Below are positions 43,258 through 52,373 of a DNA stretch of 64,000 nucleotides, piece after piece. The translations under genes were made by a program, and so were the position numbers. How positions within the stretch are numbered: position 1 is the first letter of the stretch; each line of letters begins with the position of its first letter. Below the pieces are notes generated by a model that saw nothing but the letters and a program-made list of their open reading frames with translations, had not been told where the DNA came from and did no database searches. The stretch is from CAZDRI01 sp964508055 (GTDB taxonomy: Bacteria; Pseudomonadota; Gammaproteobacteria; PS1; Pseudothioglobaceae), in assembly GCA_964508055.1 (NCBI GenBank), contig CAZDRI010000002.1, forward strand, positions 20,682 to 84,681, in the 5' to 3' direction.

Positions 43258-43605
43258 TAGGTTTGTAAATAATTAAGCCATTCCAAGCTGTGTATAATTT
43301 ATTAACAATATCACCATAACCTCTGAATACTAAATTAGATAAATGCTTTTGTTTGATTTGTTGGACTAATTATTCTACTGGATTTAGCTATGGTAAATAT
43401 GGTGGTAACGGCATAATGGTGATATTATCAAAACAATCAATTTTTTTAGTAGTATGCCAAGCGCCGCTCTATCATAATTAATAAGACATGCCTTTATTTT
43501 GCGGTTGCTTGTGATATGAATTTTAAATGTTATCATACCTTGAGTATTTATTAGTGGTAATACAAGCCCAAAGCCTTATCTTTTACTGGGCAGGCAGAGC
43601 ATCTA
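43258..43605 (-). pseudogene. IS630-family transposase remnant
   Basis: Leftward translation gives, in order, C-P-V-K-D-K-A-L-G, then in a shifted frame G-L-V-L-P-L-I-N-T-Q-G-M-I-T-F, then W-H-T-T-K-K-I-D-C-F-D-N-I-T. The series ends L-P-P-Y-L-P-stop-L-N-P-V-E-stop. This matches the C-terminal DDE region of IS630 transposases (GLVLPRxNTxxM, GWHxSK, LPPYSPELNPVE). The E of PELNPVE region is hit by TAG and a following TAA; at least one frameshift is present. No terminal inverted repeats or target duplication were recognised. It fills the gap between the Bat operon and dctP. Confidence 0.75.
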
Positions 43606-43640
43606 TCGCCTTTTAGTATTACTTGTCTAAATTCAGAAGT

Positions 43641-43658
43641 ACATTACACTTGTAATGT
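43641..43658. promoter_or_regulatory. Inverted repeat upstream of dctP (operator candidate)
   Basis: ACATTACA-CT-TGTAATGT is a perfect 8-bp inverted repeat with a 2-base centre. It lies 26 bases before a TATAAT at 43684-43689, so it would sit near the -35 region of the dctP promoter, a typical place for a dimeric regulator. The TATAAT is 29 bases before the start codon. Confidence 0.55.
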
Positions 43659-43683
43659 AAATTAAAGTATTATGTTTTGAAAG

Positions 43684-43689
43684 TATAAT
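43684..43689 (+). promoter_or_regulatory. Putative -10 element for dctPQM
   Basis: A perfect TATAAT lies 28 bases before the dctP ATG. The -35 position (about 43661-43666) is a poor match, which suits an activator-dependent promoter given the inverted repeat just upstream. Confidence 0.5.
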
Positions 43690-43717
43690 AAAACAATTAT
43701 TCTAAAAAGAGGAAACT

Positions 43718-44716
43718 ATGAAAAATCTTACAAAATTAATTATATTTTTTATTCTATCTACTATATTACTATCAGTTCAGGCAAAAACTGTTTGGAATGT
43801 ATCTTTATGGGGTAAACCAAGAGCATTTACTAAGCATGTAGAAGAGCTTGCTAAGTTAGTTGAAGCTAAAACAAACGGAGGTTTTAAACTAAATATTTCA
43901 TATGGTGGACTTTCAAAAAATAAAGAAAACTTAGATGGAATTTCTATGGGTGCTTTTGAAATGGCACAGTTTTGTTCCTTTTATCATAAAGGTAAAAACC
44001 CAACAATTACAGTAACAGAGCTGCCTTTTTCTAAAGATGTATCTCTTAATAGAATAGCACAGATTTATTCAGAAGTTTACAAACATCCAATAGTAGTAAA
44101 AGATATGGCAAGATGGAATGCAACCCTTCTTATGCCATCACCATTACCTCAATATAATATTATTGGCGTTGGGGACGCCCCTAGCAAATTGGAAGATTTT
44201 GCAGGGCGTAGAGTACGTGGACCTGGTGGAATAATGGGAGTATTAGGTAAATTAAAAGCAATTAAAACTGGGGTGCCGTTTGGTGAAGTTAGACAAGCTT
44301 TAGGGTCAGGAGTCATTGATGCTGCATCATTTGCTCCACATGCACACTTAGCAACAAAAAGCACTCAAATTGGCAAATGGGCAACTACAAACTTAAATTT
44401 AGGCTCAGCTAACTGTCCTGTAGTAGTAAATACAGATGCTCTCGCAGATTTAAAAATAGAATATCGTAAAGCATTATTAGGTTCAATTGATAAAGCTATA
44501 GATATTTATGTTACTAATTACGAAAACAATACAACTAAAAAATATAATAATGAAATTAGAAAAAAAGGATTAGAATTAGTAACTTTTACTCCAGAGCAAA
44601 CTGCTAGGTTAAATATATTATCTGAATCTGTAAGGCAAGATTGGATTAAGAAATACAGTAATAAGTTTGATTCAAAAGCATTATTTGATTTCACTCAAAA
44701 TTTATTTCAAAAATAA
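43718..44716 (+). CDS. dctP: TRAP transporter solute-binding protein
   Basis: This 332-residue periplasmic receptor begins with a signal peptide (1-22, ending VQAKT) behind AGAGGAAA. The DctP fold shows in AKTVWNVSLWGKPRAFTKHVEELAKLVEAKT in part. LEDFAGRRVRGPGGIMGVLGKLKAI near 153 follows, with the ligand-anchoring Arg expected in the VRGPG segment, and VIDAASFAPHA near 207. Members bind organic acids. The exact ligand cannot be read, but the sequence is not a close DctP of the C4-dicarboxylate type. It precedes dctQ and dctM. Confidence 0.87.
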   Translation: MKNLTKLIIFFILSTILLSVQAKTVWNVSLWGKPRAFTKHVEELAKLVEAKTNGGFKLNISYGGLSKNKENLDGISMGAFEMAQFCSFYHKGKNPTITVTELPFSKDVSLNRIAQIYSEVYKHPIVVKDMARWNATLLMPSPLPQYNIIGVGDAPSKLEDFAGRRVRGPGGIMGVLGKLKAIKTGVPFGEVRQALGSGVIDAASFAPHAHLATKSTQIGKWATTNLNLGSANCPVVVNTDALADLKIEYRKALLGSIDKAIDIYVTNYENNTTKKYNNEIRKKGLELVTFTPEQTARLNILSESVRQDWIKKYSNKFDSKALFDFTQNLFQK

Positions 44717-44736
44717 ATTAATATTGTATATATTTT

Positions 44737-45357
44737 GTGTCTGAAGCTACTCACACTGTTTTAGAGGATAATTCTAGACTAAGCAAAGTAGATAGTCATT
44801 TTTCTAAATTAGAAAGTAAACTAGCATTAATTGGAGGGGTAGTAATTTTTACTCTAGTTATACTTTCTGTTATTAACATCTTAGGAAGATGGTTATTTAA
44901 CTTACCGGTTAATGGTTATATTGACTGGGTGGAACAAAGTATAGCTTTTTTTGCCTTCCTTGGCATAGCTTTTACCCAACGCTTAGGCGCTCATATTAGA
45001 ATGGATATTTTATTAAGTCGTTTAAAAGGTAGAGCTTTATGGTTATTGGAATTAATTACGGTAGTGTTAGTTTTGCCATTAATTATATTTCTTATATATG
45101 GCTCTTATCTACATTTTTTTAGAGCATATTCTATCGGTGACACCTCATTTGATATAGACCTCCCTACTTGGCCAGCTAAACTTGTTGTGCCAGTAGCTTT
45201 AAGTTTTTTGGTTATTAGAATAATAATACAAATTTTAGGTTATATAAGAGCAATCAAAAAAGATACAGATAAACCTATTGCAGTACCACTTATTGAAGAT
45301 GCTTCTACAGTAGCAACAAAAGAAGCAGAAAATATATTTCACGAAAAATTAAAATAA
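44737..45357 (+). CDS. dctQ: TRAP transporter small permease
   Basis: This 206-residue protein starts at a GTG (44737), 20 bases after dctP. It has four membrane helices (near 30-50, 68-85, 100-120, 140-165). The family block NILGRWLFNLPVNGYIDWVEQSIAFFAFLGIAF (in part near 48-80) is followed by R-L-G-A-H-I-R-M-D. Its C-terminal cytoplasmic tail is charged. It forms the membrane unit with DctM. Confidence 0.85.
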   Translation: MSEATHTVLEDNSRLSKVDSHFSKLESKLALIGGVVIFTLVILSVINILGRWLFNLPVNGYIDWVEQSIAFFAFLGIAFTQRLGAHIRMDILLSRLKGRALWLLELITVVLVLPLIIFLIYGSYLHFFRAYSIGDTSFDIDLPTWPAKLVVPVALSFLVIRIIIQILGYIRAIKKDTDKPIAVPLIEDASTVATKEAENIFHEKLK

Positions 45358-45362
45358 GCACC

Positions 45363-46763
45363 ATGTTTGAGACAATATCTAACATGAATAATACTGAAAT
45401 AGGATTAGTTGTTACTGGATTTATGTTAATTTTTGTTATTCTCGGTATGCGGGTAGCATACGCCGCAGCTCTTGCTGGATTTATTGGCTTACTCTGGATT
45501 TTTTCTATTAAATTAGGATTAGAAAAAGGCTTTTTATTATCCATTAAAATGGCTGGAACTATTCCACATTCCAAAGTTTCTACAATGGCTTTATCATTAA
45601 TTCCGACTTTCATTTTAATTGGTTTTTTAGCTTATCATGCTGGACTAACTTCTGCTTTATTTAAAGCAGCTAAAAGATGGGTAGGATGGCTTCCGGGAGG
45701 AATGGGAGTAGCAACAGTTTTTTCCACTGCTGGTTTTGCCGCAGTATCAGGTGCTTCAGTGGCAACTGCAGCTGTTTTTTCAAGAGTTGCAATACCAGAA
45801 ATGTTAAAGCTTGGATATAACAAACGCTTTGCAGCAGGAGTTGTTGCAGCAGGTGGTACATTAGCTTCTTTAATACCGCCATCAGCTATTTTAGTTATTT
45901 ATGCAATTATCGTAGAACAAGATGTAGGAGCTTTATTAATGGCTGGTTTTTTGCCAGGGATAGTATCAGCTTTAATATATGTATGCTTAATTATTTTTAT
46001 GGCTAAAAGAAATAAAGATCTTGGTCCTCCAATTAGCGGCTATAGCTGGAAAGAAAGATTTAGTTCACTTCCAGAGGCTATGCCGGTATTTTTAGTTGTA
46101 GCAATTATTTTTATTTGTATTTATGGAGGTGTTGGAACTCCTACCGAAGCAGGAGCTTTAGGAGTTATCATTATTCTTTCTATGGCTTTAAGAAAAGGTC
46201 TTAGGTGGAATGGTTTAAAAGATGCACTATTAGAAACAAGTAAGCTAACAGTAATGATTTTTACCATTATTTGGGGAGTATTATTATATGTCCGTTTTTT
46301 AGGATTTGCTGATTTACCAGGTTTATTTTCTGAATGGCTTACGAACTTAGAACAAAGCCCTATAATTACACTAATATTTATTTTATTAGCATATGCAATA
46401 CTTGGGATGTTTATTGATGCTATTGGTATGCTTTTATTAACATTACCAATAGTGTATCCAGCAGTAATAGCTTTAAATGGTGGTGATGCTGTTACAGCTG
46501 CTGATTCAGCATTTGGCGTATCTGGTGTTGGATGTGCAATATGGTTTGGAATTATTGTAGTTAAAATGGCTGAGTTATGTTTAATTACCCCACCTATTGG
46601 TCTTAATTGTTTTGTTGTGGCAGGCGTTAGACCTGATATATCAGTTCAAGATGTATTTCGTGGCTGTACTCCATTTTTTATAGCAGATGCCGCAACAATT
46701 ATGGTTTTAATAGCATTTCCACAAATAACACTATTTTTACCATCACTACTTGGCATTCAATAA
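45363..46763 (+). CDS. dctM: TRAP transporter large permease
   Basis: This 466-residue protein has about 12-13 hydrophobic segments. The DctM signature shows in SKVSTMALSLIPTFILIGF, GGMGVATVFSTAGFAAVSGAS, and PPSAILVIYAIIVEQDVG. A second half-repeat carries GTPTEAGALG, GMFIDAIGMLLLTLPI and ITPPIGLNCFVV. It is the Na+-coupled transport subunit. It begins 5 bases after dctQ. Confidence 0.93.
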   Translation: MFETISNMNNTEIGLVVTGFMLIFVILGMRVAYAAALAGFIGLLWIFSIKLGLEKGFLLSIKMAGTIPHSKVSTMALSLIPTFILIGFLAYHAGLTSALFKAAKRWVGWLPGGMGVATVFSTAGFAAVSGASVATAAVFSRVAIPEMLKLGYNKRFAAGVVAAGGTLASLIPPSAILVIYAIIVEQDVGALLMAGFLPGIVSALIYVCLIIFMAKRNKDLGPPISGYSWKERFSSLPEAMPVFLVVAIIFICIYGGVGTPTEAGALGVIIILSMALRKGLRWNGLKDALLETSKLTVMIFTIIWGVLLYVRFLGFADLPGLFSEWLTNLEQSPIITLIFILLAYAILGMFIDAIGMLLLTLPIVYPAVIALNGGDAVTAADSAFGVSGVGCAIWFGIIVVKMAELCLITPPIGLNCFVVAGVRPDISVQDVFRGCTPFFIADAATIMVLIAFPQITLFLPSLLGIQ

Positions 46764-46845
46764 AAATAAAAATAATATTTTGCTAAACTAATACAGAATA
46801 CAGCTCACATGCTTGGATAATTAGGACCTCCGCCTCATTTTGGTA

Positions 46846-46869
46846 CAACCCAATTAATATTTTGGGTTG
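46846..46869. terminator. Hairpin between convergent dctM and the CDGSH gene
   Basis: CAACCCAA (46846-46853) and TTGGGTTG (46862-46869) form a perfect 8-bp stem with an 8-base loop between two convergent genes. No U-run follows on either strand, so a bidirectional terminator is plausible but not certain. Confidence 0.45.
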
Positions 46870-46880
46870 AACATAATAAA

Positions 46881-47120
46881 TCAAGATAAATCTTTATGGC
46901 TACCATCACAAAAAGGTGGCATTTTTGAATGTTTGCACATACACAAATACTCTTTATCAGTACCTGCTATAAAAGCAACTGGTTTAAAAGAAGTACCTTG
47001 ATGGGAGCCATCGCAAAAAGGTTGGTTTTTAGAAATACCACAACTGCAATAATAATATTCTTTGCCTTTTTTTAAATCTACTGCTATTGGTTTTTTAGAT
47101 ACTATTGTTGGCTTATCCAT
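46881..47120 (-). CDS. Double CDGSH iron-sulfur protein
   Basis: This 79-residue protein holds two CDGSH-type (mitoNEET-like) motifs: CSCGISKNQPFCDGSH near 29-44 and CMCKHSKMPPFCDGSHKD near 63-78. Each provides three Cys and one His for a [2Fe-2S] cluster. Redox or cluster-transfer roles are proposed for the family. It directly follows gatB (15 bases) and may be on the same transcript. It fits the Fe-S emphasis of the region. Confidence 0.9.
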   Translation of the reverse strand: MDKPTIVSKKPIAVDLKKGKEYYYCSCGISKNQPFCDGSHQGTSFKPVAFIAGTDKEYLCMCKHSKMPPFCDGSHKDLS

Positions 47121-47135
47121 AATTATTTCTTCTTT

Positions 47136-48566
47136 TTAACTTAGTTTTTGTTTTAAAATATTGTTTACTTGCTGTGGGTTAGCCTTGCCAGCAGTTTGTT
47201 TCATAACTTGCCCTACAAAAAAACCAAAAATTCTTTCGTTACCATTTTTATATTGCTCAACTTGGGACTGATTTTGAGCTATAACCTTATCAACAATTTC
47301 TTCTATCTCACTAACATCAGTTATTTGTTTTAAACCTTTTTTCTCAATAATTTCATCTACATTGCCATCTTTTGCCCACATAGATGCAAATACTTCTTTA
47401 GCAATTTTTCCTGATATTGTATTATCCTTAATCCTTAAAATTAATTGAGCTAAATCTCTTGCTGTTACTGGTGATTCATCAATTGTAAGATTGTTTTTAT
47501 TTAACATAGCTAATAATTCAACCATTATCCAATTAGCACATAGCTTGGCATCGGCTTTTACCATACTTACTACTGCTTCAAAATATTTAGCTAATTCTTT
47601 TTGACTTATTAAAATATCTGCATCATATTCGCTCAAATTATAATCATCAATAAATCTTTGTTTTTTAGCCTCAGGCAGTTCTGGCATACTATGTTTTATT
47701 TTTTCAAACATAACCTTGGATATTTCTACAGGCAGTAAGTCAGGGTCAGGAAAATATCTATAATCATTTGCTTCTTCTTTAGTGCGCATAGCTCTAGTTT
47801 CATCTCTTTCAGCATTATAAAGGCGGGTTTCTTGGACTACTTTTTCACCTGATAGTAGAATATCAGCTTGTCTATCAACCTCATAATCAATAGCTTTCTC
47901 TAAAAACTTAAAAGAATTGATATTTTTAATTTCAGCTCTTGTGCCTAATTCTTGCTGTCCTTTAGGTTTTAAAGATACATTAGCATCACAACGAAAAGAG
48001 CCTTCTTGCATATTACCATCACAAATTTCTAGGTATTGCACTAAAGAATGTATTTTTCTAGCATATTGAACTGCTTCTTTAGCACTTGACATATCAGGTT
48101 CTGACACAATCTCTAATAAAGGAACTCCTGCACGATTTAAATCTATTGCTGAATATTCTTCATAAATATCATGAATAGATTTGCCTGCATCTTCTTCTAA
48201 ATGAGCACGCGTGATACCTATAGTTTTTTTACCATCTGCAGTAGTTATATCTATATGACCTTTTCCTACAATTGGTATTTCAAATTGTGAGATTTGATAA
48301 CCCTTTGGAAGATCAGGGTAAAAATAATTTTTTCTAGCAAAAATGTTATTGTTATTAATTTCAGCATCAATTGCAATACCAAATTTAATAGCCATTTTTA
48401 CCGCATTTTTATTAAGTACTGGCAAGACTCCAGGCATAGCTAAATCAACCGCACAAGCCTGACTATTAGGATTTGAGCCAAATTTAGTACTTCCAGCAGA
48501 AAACATTTTTGATTTTGTTGCAAGTTGAGCATGAATTTCTAAGCCAATTACTATATCAAATTCCAT
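47136..48566 (-). CDS. gatB: Asp/Glu-tRNA amidotransferase subunit B
   Basis: GatB activates the mischarged Glu-tRNA(Gln) or Asp-tRNA(Asn) for amidation. The 476 residues open with FDIVIGLEIHAQLATKSKMF. Other family blocks are FYPDLPKGYQISQFE, THLEEDAGK-like AHLEEDAGKSIH, DLNRAGVPLLEIVSEPD near 140, and EGSFRCDANVS near 184. A C-terminal GatB/YqeY tail (about 330-476) ends in VNNILKQKL. Its ATG overlaps the gatA stop. Confidence 0.96.
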   Translation of the reverse strand: MEFDIVIGLEIHAQLATKSKMFSAGSTKFGSNPNSQACAVDLAMPGVLPVLNKNAVKMAIKFGIAIDAEINNNNIFARKNYFYPDLPKGYQISQFEIPIVGKGHIDITTADGKKTIGITRAHLEEDAGKSIHDIYEEYSAIDLNRAGVPLLEIVSEPDMSSAKEAVQYARKIHSLVQYLEICDGNMQEGSFRCDANVSLKPKGQQELGTRAEIKNINSFKFLEKAIDYEVDRQADILLSGEKVVQETRLYNAERDETRAMRTKEEANDYRYFPDPDLLPVEISKVMFEKIKHSMPELPEAKKQRFIDDYNLSEYDADILISQKELAKYFEAVVSMVKADAKLCANWIMVELLAMLNKNNLTIDESPVTARDLAQLILRIKDNTISGKIAKEVFASMWAKDGNVDEIIEKKGLKQITDVSEIEEIVDKVIAQNQSQVEQYKNGNERIFGFFVGQVMKQTAGKANPQQVNNILKQKLS

Positions 48567-50035
48567 TACTCACCTCCCTTAAATTCTGATTCTAATTCTG
48601 GAGTAATCTTATGCCATTTAGTAATTTTTTGATATTTATGGGCAATATTTAACAGCTTTGATTCTGACCAATAATTACCAATTAACTGTAATCCTACTGG
48701 CAACTCGTCAGCAAAACCTACTGGAATACTCATAGCTGGTAAACCTGCTAAATTAGCAGATATAGTATAAATATCAGATAAATACATGGAAACAGGGTCA
48801 CTAACTTTTTCTCCTATAGCAAATGCAGTATTTGGTGAAGTAGGACTCATAACAACATCAACATCTTTAAAAGCTTTTTCAAAATCTTGGGATATTAATT
48901 GTCGCACTTTTTGAGCTTTTAAATAATAAGCATCATAATAACCTGCTGATAAGGCATAAGTTCCAATTAAAATTCTTCTTTTTACTTCATTACCAAAACC
49001 TTCAGTTCTAGAACGAATATACAAGTCCTCCAAGTTTTTAGGATTCTCACATCTTAAGCCATATCTAACTCCATCAAATCTAGATAAATTTGATGAGCAT
49101 TCACTTGGAGCAACAATATAATAAGTTGGAATTGAATATATTGAGTTTGGAAGACTTATTTCTTTTACCTTAACACCTAATTTTTCGTATTCTTTAATAG
49201 CTTCTAACACTATATTAGTAAGTTTTGAATCAACACTTTGTTTGAAAAATTCCTTAGGTAAACCAATAGTTAAACCTTCAATAGGTAATTCTAAATTTTT
49301 TGTATAATCTTCTTTTTGTTTTGCTACACTTGTAGAATCTTTTTTATCAAAACTACACATTGCATTTAAAACATAAGCTGCATCCTCAGCAGTATGAGCC
49401 ATTGCTCCAGCTTGATCTAGGCTTGAAGCAAAAGCAATCATACCATAACGAGATATAGCACCATAAGTTGGTTTTATACCTGTAACAGCACATAAACTTG
49501 CAGGTTGTCTAACACTACCTCCTGTATCTGTGCCAGTTGCAAAAGCACAAAGCCTAGCAGCCAATGCAGCAGCTGAACCGCCTGAAGAGCCCCCAGGTAC
49601 TTTTGTTTTATCCCAAGGATTTTTTACTGCTCCATAATAAGAATTCTCATTAGATGAGCCCATTGCAAATTCATCCATATTAGTCTTGCCTAACATAATT
49701 GCACCTGCTTTTTTTAAATTGCTAGTTACAGTTGCATCATAAGGAGATATAAAATTACTTAATATTTTTGAACCTGCTGTAGTTAACACATCTTTAGTGC
49801 AAAAAATATCTTTATGAGCATAAGGTATGCCTGTCAGTATATTTTCTTCCCTATTTGCTATTTTTTTGTCTGCTTTTTTAGCCATTTTAAGAGCTTTGTC
49901 AGAAGTTATAGTTATAAAACTATTTAGATCTGAATTTGCTATTCTATCCAAATACATCTGAGTGAGTTCTACACTAGAAATTTCTTTGTCTCTTAATGCT
50001 TTTTTTAATTCGCTAATAGTTTTATCAAACATCAT
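48566..50035 (-). CDS. gatA: Asp/Glu-tRNA amidotransferase subunit A
   Basis: GatA is the amidase that frees ammonia from glutamine. It has 489 residues with the Ser-cisSer-Lys triad: Lys in IPYAHKDIF near 78, the Gly/Ser-rich loop GGSSGGSAAALAARLCAFATG, and the catalytic Ser in TDTGGSVRQPASLC. It overlaps gatC by 4 bases and is followed by gatB. Presence of GatCAB implies that this organism makes Gln-tRNA and/or Asn-tRNA indirectly. Confidence 0.96.
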   Translation of the reverse strand: MMFDKTISELKKALRDKEISSVELTQMYLDRIANSDLNSFITITSDKALKMAKKADKKIANREENILTGIPYAHKDIFCTKDVLTTAGSKILSNFISPYDATVTSNLKKAGAIMLGKTNMDEFAMGSSNENSYYGAVKNPWDKTKVPGGSSGGSAAALAARLCAFATGTDTGGSVRQPASLCAVTGIKPTYGAISRYGMIAFASSLDQAGAMAHTAEDAAYVLNAMCSFDKKDSTSVAKQKEDYTKNLELPIEGLTIGLPKEFFKQSVDSKLTNIVLEAIKEYEKLGVKVKEISLPNSIYSIPTYYIVAPSECSSNLSRFDGVRYGLRCENPKNLEDLYIRSRTEGFGNEVKRRILIGTYALSAGYYDAYYLKAQKVRQLISQDFEKAFKDVDVVMSPTSPNTAFAIGEKVSDPVSMYLSDIYTISANLAGLPAMSIPVGFADELPVGLQLIGNYWSESKLLNIAHKYQKITKWHKITPELESEFKGGE

Positions 50036-50319
50036 TCAATCACTTTTGGAACTAGATACATTTTATTAGCTACCTTAGGTGCTATTTTTTGGAAAATTTT
50101 ATGTTTATCTGACTTTGTTACCTTATCTTTTCTTAGCCTTTGATTCATATTTAAAGGGTGAGACATAGGTAGTATATTATCAGTATTTACTTTGTTTAAA
50201 TCATTTGCTAAATCTAGGATATTAGATAGCTTTTCTGCACTATCTGCTAGATATTCATCAGCTATTTTAATCCTCGCAAGATGTGCTATTTGATTAACTT
50301 CATCATTTGTTATAGTCAT
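50032..50319 (-). CDS. gatC: Asp/Glu-tRNA amidotransferase subunit C
   Basis: GatC is the 95-residue clamp that joins GatA and GatB. Characteristic segments are TNDEVNQIAHLARIKI at 3 and LSNILDLANDLNKVNTDNI near 31. PMSHPLNMNQRLRKD follows, and the ending FQKIAPKVANKMYLVPKVIE in reduced form matches the family. It leads gatC-gatA-gatB. Confidence 0.93.
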   Translation of the reverse strand: MTITNDEVNQIAHLARIKIADEYLADSAEKLSNILDLANDLNKVNTDNILPMSHPLNMNQRLRKDKVTKSDKHKIFQKIAPKVANKMYLVPKVIE

Positions 50320-50406
50320 ATATTATTAAATGTACTAAAAAATAAAAAAATTATAACTTAAAAAAATATTTCAAAATATGTTTTAAGATAATTTAGAAAA
50401 TTATTA

Positions 50407-50928
50407 TTAATAGCCTCCTTTTTTACCAACACCAGTATAAGTAAATTCCCAAGTGTGCGAAAAAGGAGACCACCATTTACCTACACCTGTTTCTTTATCA
50501 GTATGACGATAAAAGCCATTTATAGGCGGAGGAGAGATATTAAAAGTAACAATATATTTACCAATACCATTTAACTTAATATTCTCTCCATAATGAGGTC
50601 CATCTGATGCTACCATAGGCATTAATGAGCCAAAAGTAGTCCATTTAGAGCCTTTTTTAGCAATAAAATAATCAACTTGTAATGCAGGTATCCAATCACC
50701 TTCACCAAAACCGTTATTATTACCTTTAATAGCATGAATATCAGCTTCTAAATGGATATCTGTTTGTTTTTCCATACCTGGTAACATTGGTTCCATTTTT
50801 ACTGCCTGTAAATATACTGCAGCTATTTCCATACTATTTTTCTCAATAGGCTCTCCAATAGGAAACTCCCCAGCTAAACTATAATTAGTAACTAAAACAA
50901 TATATGCTAATAAAATTATTTTTTTCAT
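50407..50928 (-). CDS. P19/Tp34-type periplasmic iron-binding protein (FtrA-like)
   Basis: The frame extends 15 codons upstream, but the ATG at 50928 has a perfect AAGGAGG and starts a signal peptide (MKKIILLAYIVLVTNYSLAG), so about 173 residues. GEPIEKNSMEIAAVYLQAVKM, the metal-site region METQTDIHLEADI-like KQTDIHLEADIHA, and the C-terminal cluster of YIVTFNISPPP and GFYRHTDKETGVGKWW are hallmarks of the P19 family (metal-binding Glu, Met and His). It captures iron, possibly with copper, in the periplasm for the FTR1 permease encoded upstream. Confidence 0.9.
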   Translation of the reverse strand: MKKIILLAYIVLVTNYSLAGEFPIGEPIEKNSMEIAAVYLQAVKMEPMLPGMEKQTDIHLEADIHAIKGNNNGFGEGDWIPALQVDYFIAKKGSKWTTFGSLMPMVASDGPHYGENIKLNGIGKYIVTFNISPPPINGFYRHTDKETGVGKWWSPFSHTWEFTYTGVGKKGGY

Positions 50929-50945
50929 TCTTACCTCCTTAAATT

Positions 50946-52373
50946 TTATACCCCAAAAATAGCTATCCACCATAACCAGCCAATGAATACGCTTCCTAAA
51001 AAACTAGGGATATTAATCAATAATTTATATTGTTTTATACCTAGATTTTTTAAAATACTATTACCTAAATACATGCTCCAAATCATTCCTATAATAAAAA
51101 AAGATGCTTTAGTAATAAAAGGTAGTAGCTCATTAAAAGGTGCTAATAAATCAAAAAGCCCACCGCCTAATCCAATAATTAATGAAACCATTGCTACTGG
51201 AGCATATTGATAACTTAATTCTATAAAACTTTTTCTAAATCCACTATTCGCACTAAATCTTAATGCTATTTTCGTTGCAATAGCAGTTAAAGTTGATAGC
51301 ACTATAGCTACAAACGCCGTTGTTAAAAGCATAAAACTTACAATTGATATGAAGTCTAACCAATTAAACACTTCTCTGCGCTCTGGATACACTGCCATTA
51401 ACCATAGCGGACCACTTGCACCAATCCAATACATATCATTATTAATAAACCATTCGCCTATTGTGTTTCTGAAGTTTTGATACAGTGGTAGAACTAACCA
51501 TAAAAATCCACCTAAAGCTGTGCCAGTACCAAAAAATAAAAAAATCACTTCATAAATATTAGGATTATATTTTTTTATATTAGCTATCTCCTCACCTGGT
51601 GGTCTAAGGCGTAAAAATAGCCCTCCTCTGCTTTTAGGAACTACACAACGAAAACATTCAATACAATGTCTTGATTCTTCTTTATGTTTAATATCTATCA
51701 TAGTAGGGCAAACTGTTTTTTCAGTATATTTGTCACCACCTTCACGCTTATTCTTAGCACTAAACTCAACTGCCCCTAAGCGTGAAAAAACTCCCAATAA
51801 CAAACCTATTGGGCACATATGTCTGCACCATGCCCGTTTTTTTCTACCAAAGAAAAAACCTAATAAAATCGCAGCTAATAAAGTAGAGCCAAAAATTATT
51901 GCCATAGCTTCTGAATGGTCTCTAACACCGGTTGTTTGACCTAAAATAGTAATAATTAAAAAACTAACAATAGGCGTCCCTTCCCAACGCACCCATTTTG
52001 GTATAGCTAACTTAAATCCTTTTTTATTAGCCCACTCTGATGCCGCTCCCATTGGACATAAAATACCACACCAACTTCTACCAGTGAATATTACTGATAA
52101 AAATACCAAAGGGAACCAAAGACCCCACATAGCATAATTAGCAAACTTAGTGAAGTTATTATAAATAGTGGCATTTTCCTTAGGCTCTGAAAGAAACAGA
52201 GGTAAAACAATTATTGCTAAGAATAATATAAAAAAAACTATATGAATAAATACAAATTTTTCTTTATGTTTTACAAAGAATAATTCTAAGCTTTTTGCAA
52301 TATTAGGTAATATGCCTTTTTTATGATAATCAATTGTAGTGTTAGTAACTTTTATTGGTACTGGATTAGTCAT
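50946..52373 (-). CDS. Polyferredoxin-like membrane protein (FtrD/NapH-type)
   Basis: This 475-residue inner-membrane protein has about 9-10 helices. Fe-S motifs are CGILCPMGAASEWANKKGF near 107, CRHMCPIGLLLGV near 183, and CIECFRCVVPKSRGG near 238. Such 4Fe-4S membrane proteins accompany P19-FTR1 systems (FtrD of FtrABCD) and are thought to handle electrons for iron reduction or oxidation during uptake. It overlaps FTR1 by 4 bases and is followed by the P19 gene. Confidence 0.85.
   Translation of the reverse strand: MTNPVPIKVTNTTIDYHKKGILPNIAKSLELFFVKHKEKFVFIHIVFFILFLAIIVLPLFLSEPKENATIYNNFTKFANYAMWGLWFPLVFLSVIFTGRSWCGILCPMGAASEWANKKGFKLAIPKWVRWEGTPIVSFLIITILGQTTGVRDHSEAMAIIFGSTLLAAILLGFFFGRKKRAWCRHMCPIGLLLGVFSRLGAVEFSAKNKREGGDKYTEKTVCPTMIDIKHKEESRHCIECFRCVVPKSRGGLFLRLRPPGEEIANIKKYNPNIYEVIFLFFGTGTALGGFLWLVLPLYQNFRNTIGEWFINNDMYWIGASGPLWLMAVYPERREVFNWLDFISIVSFMLLTTAFVAIVLSTLTAIATKIALRFSANSGFRKSFIELSYQYAPVAMVSLIIGLGGGLFDLLAPFNELLPFITKASFFIIGMIWSMYLGNSILKNLGIKQYKLLINIPSFLGSVFIGWLWWIAIFGV

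Noticed and set aside
50929..50973. Longer N-terminus for the P19 protein
   Set aside because: The downstream ATG has a perfect AAGGAGG and begins directly with a signal peptide; the extension would hide it.
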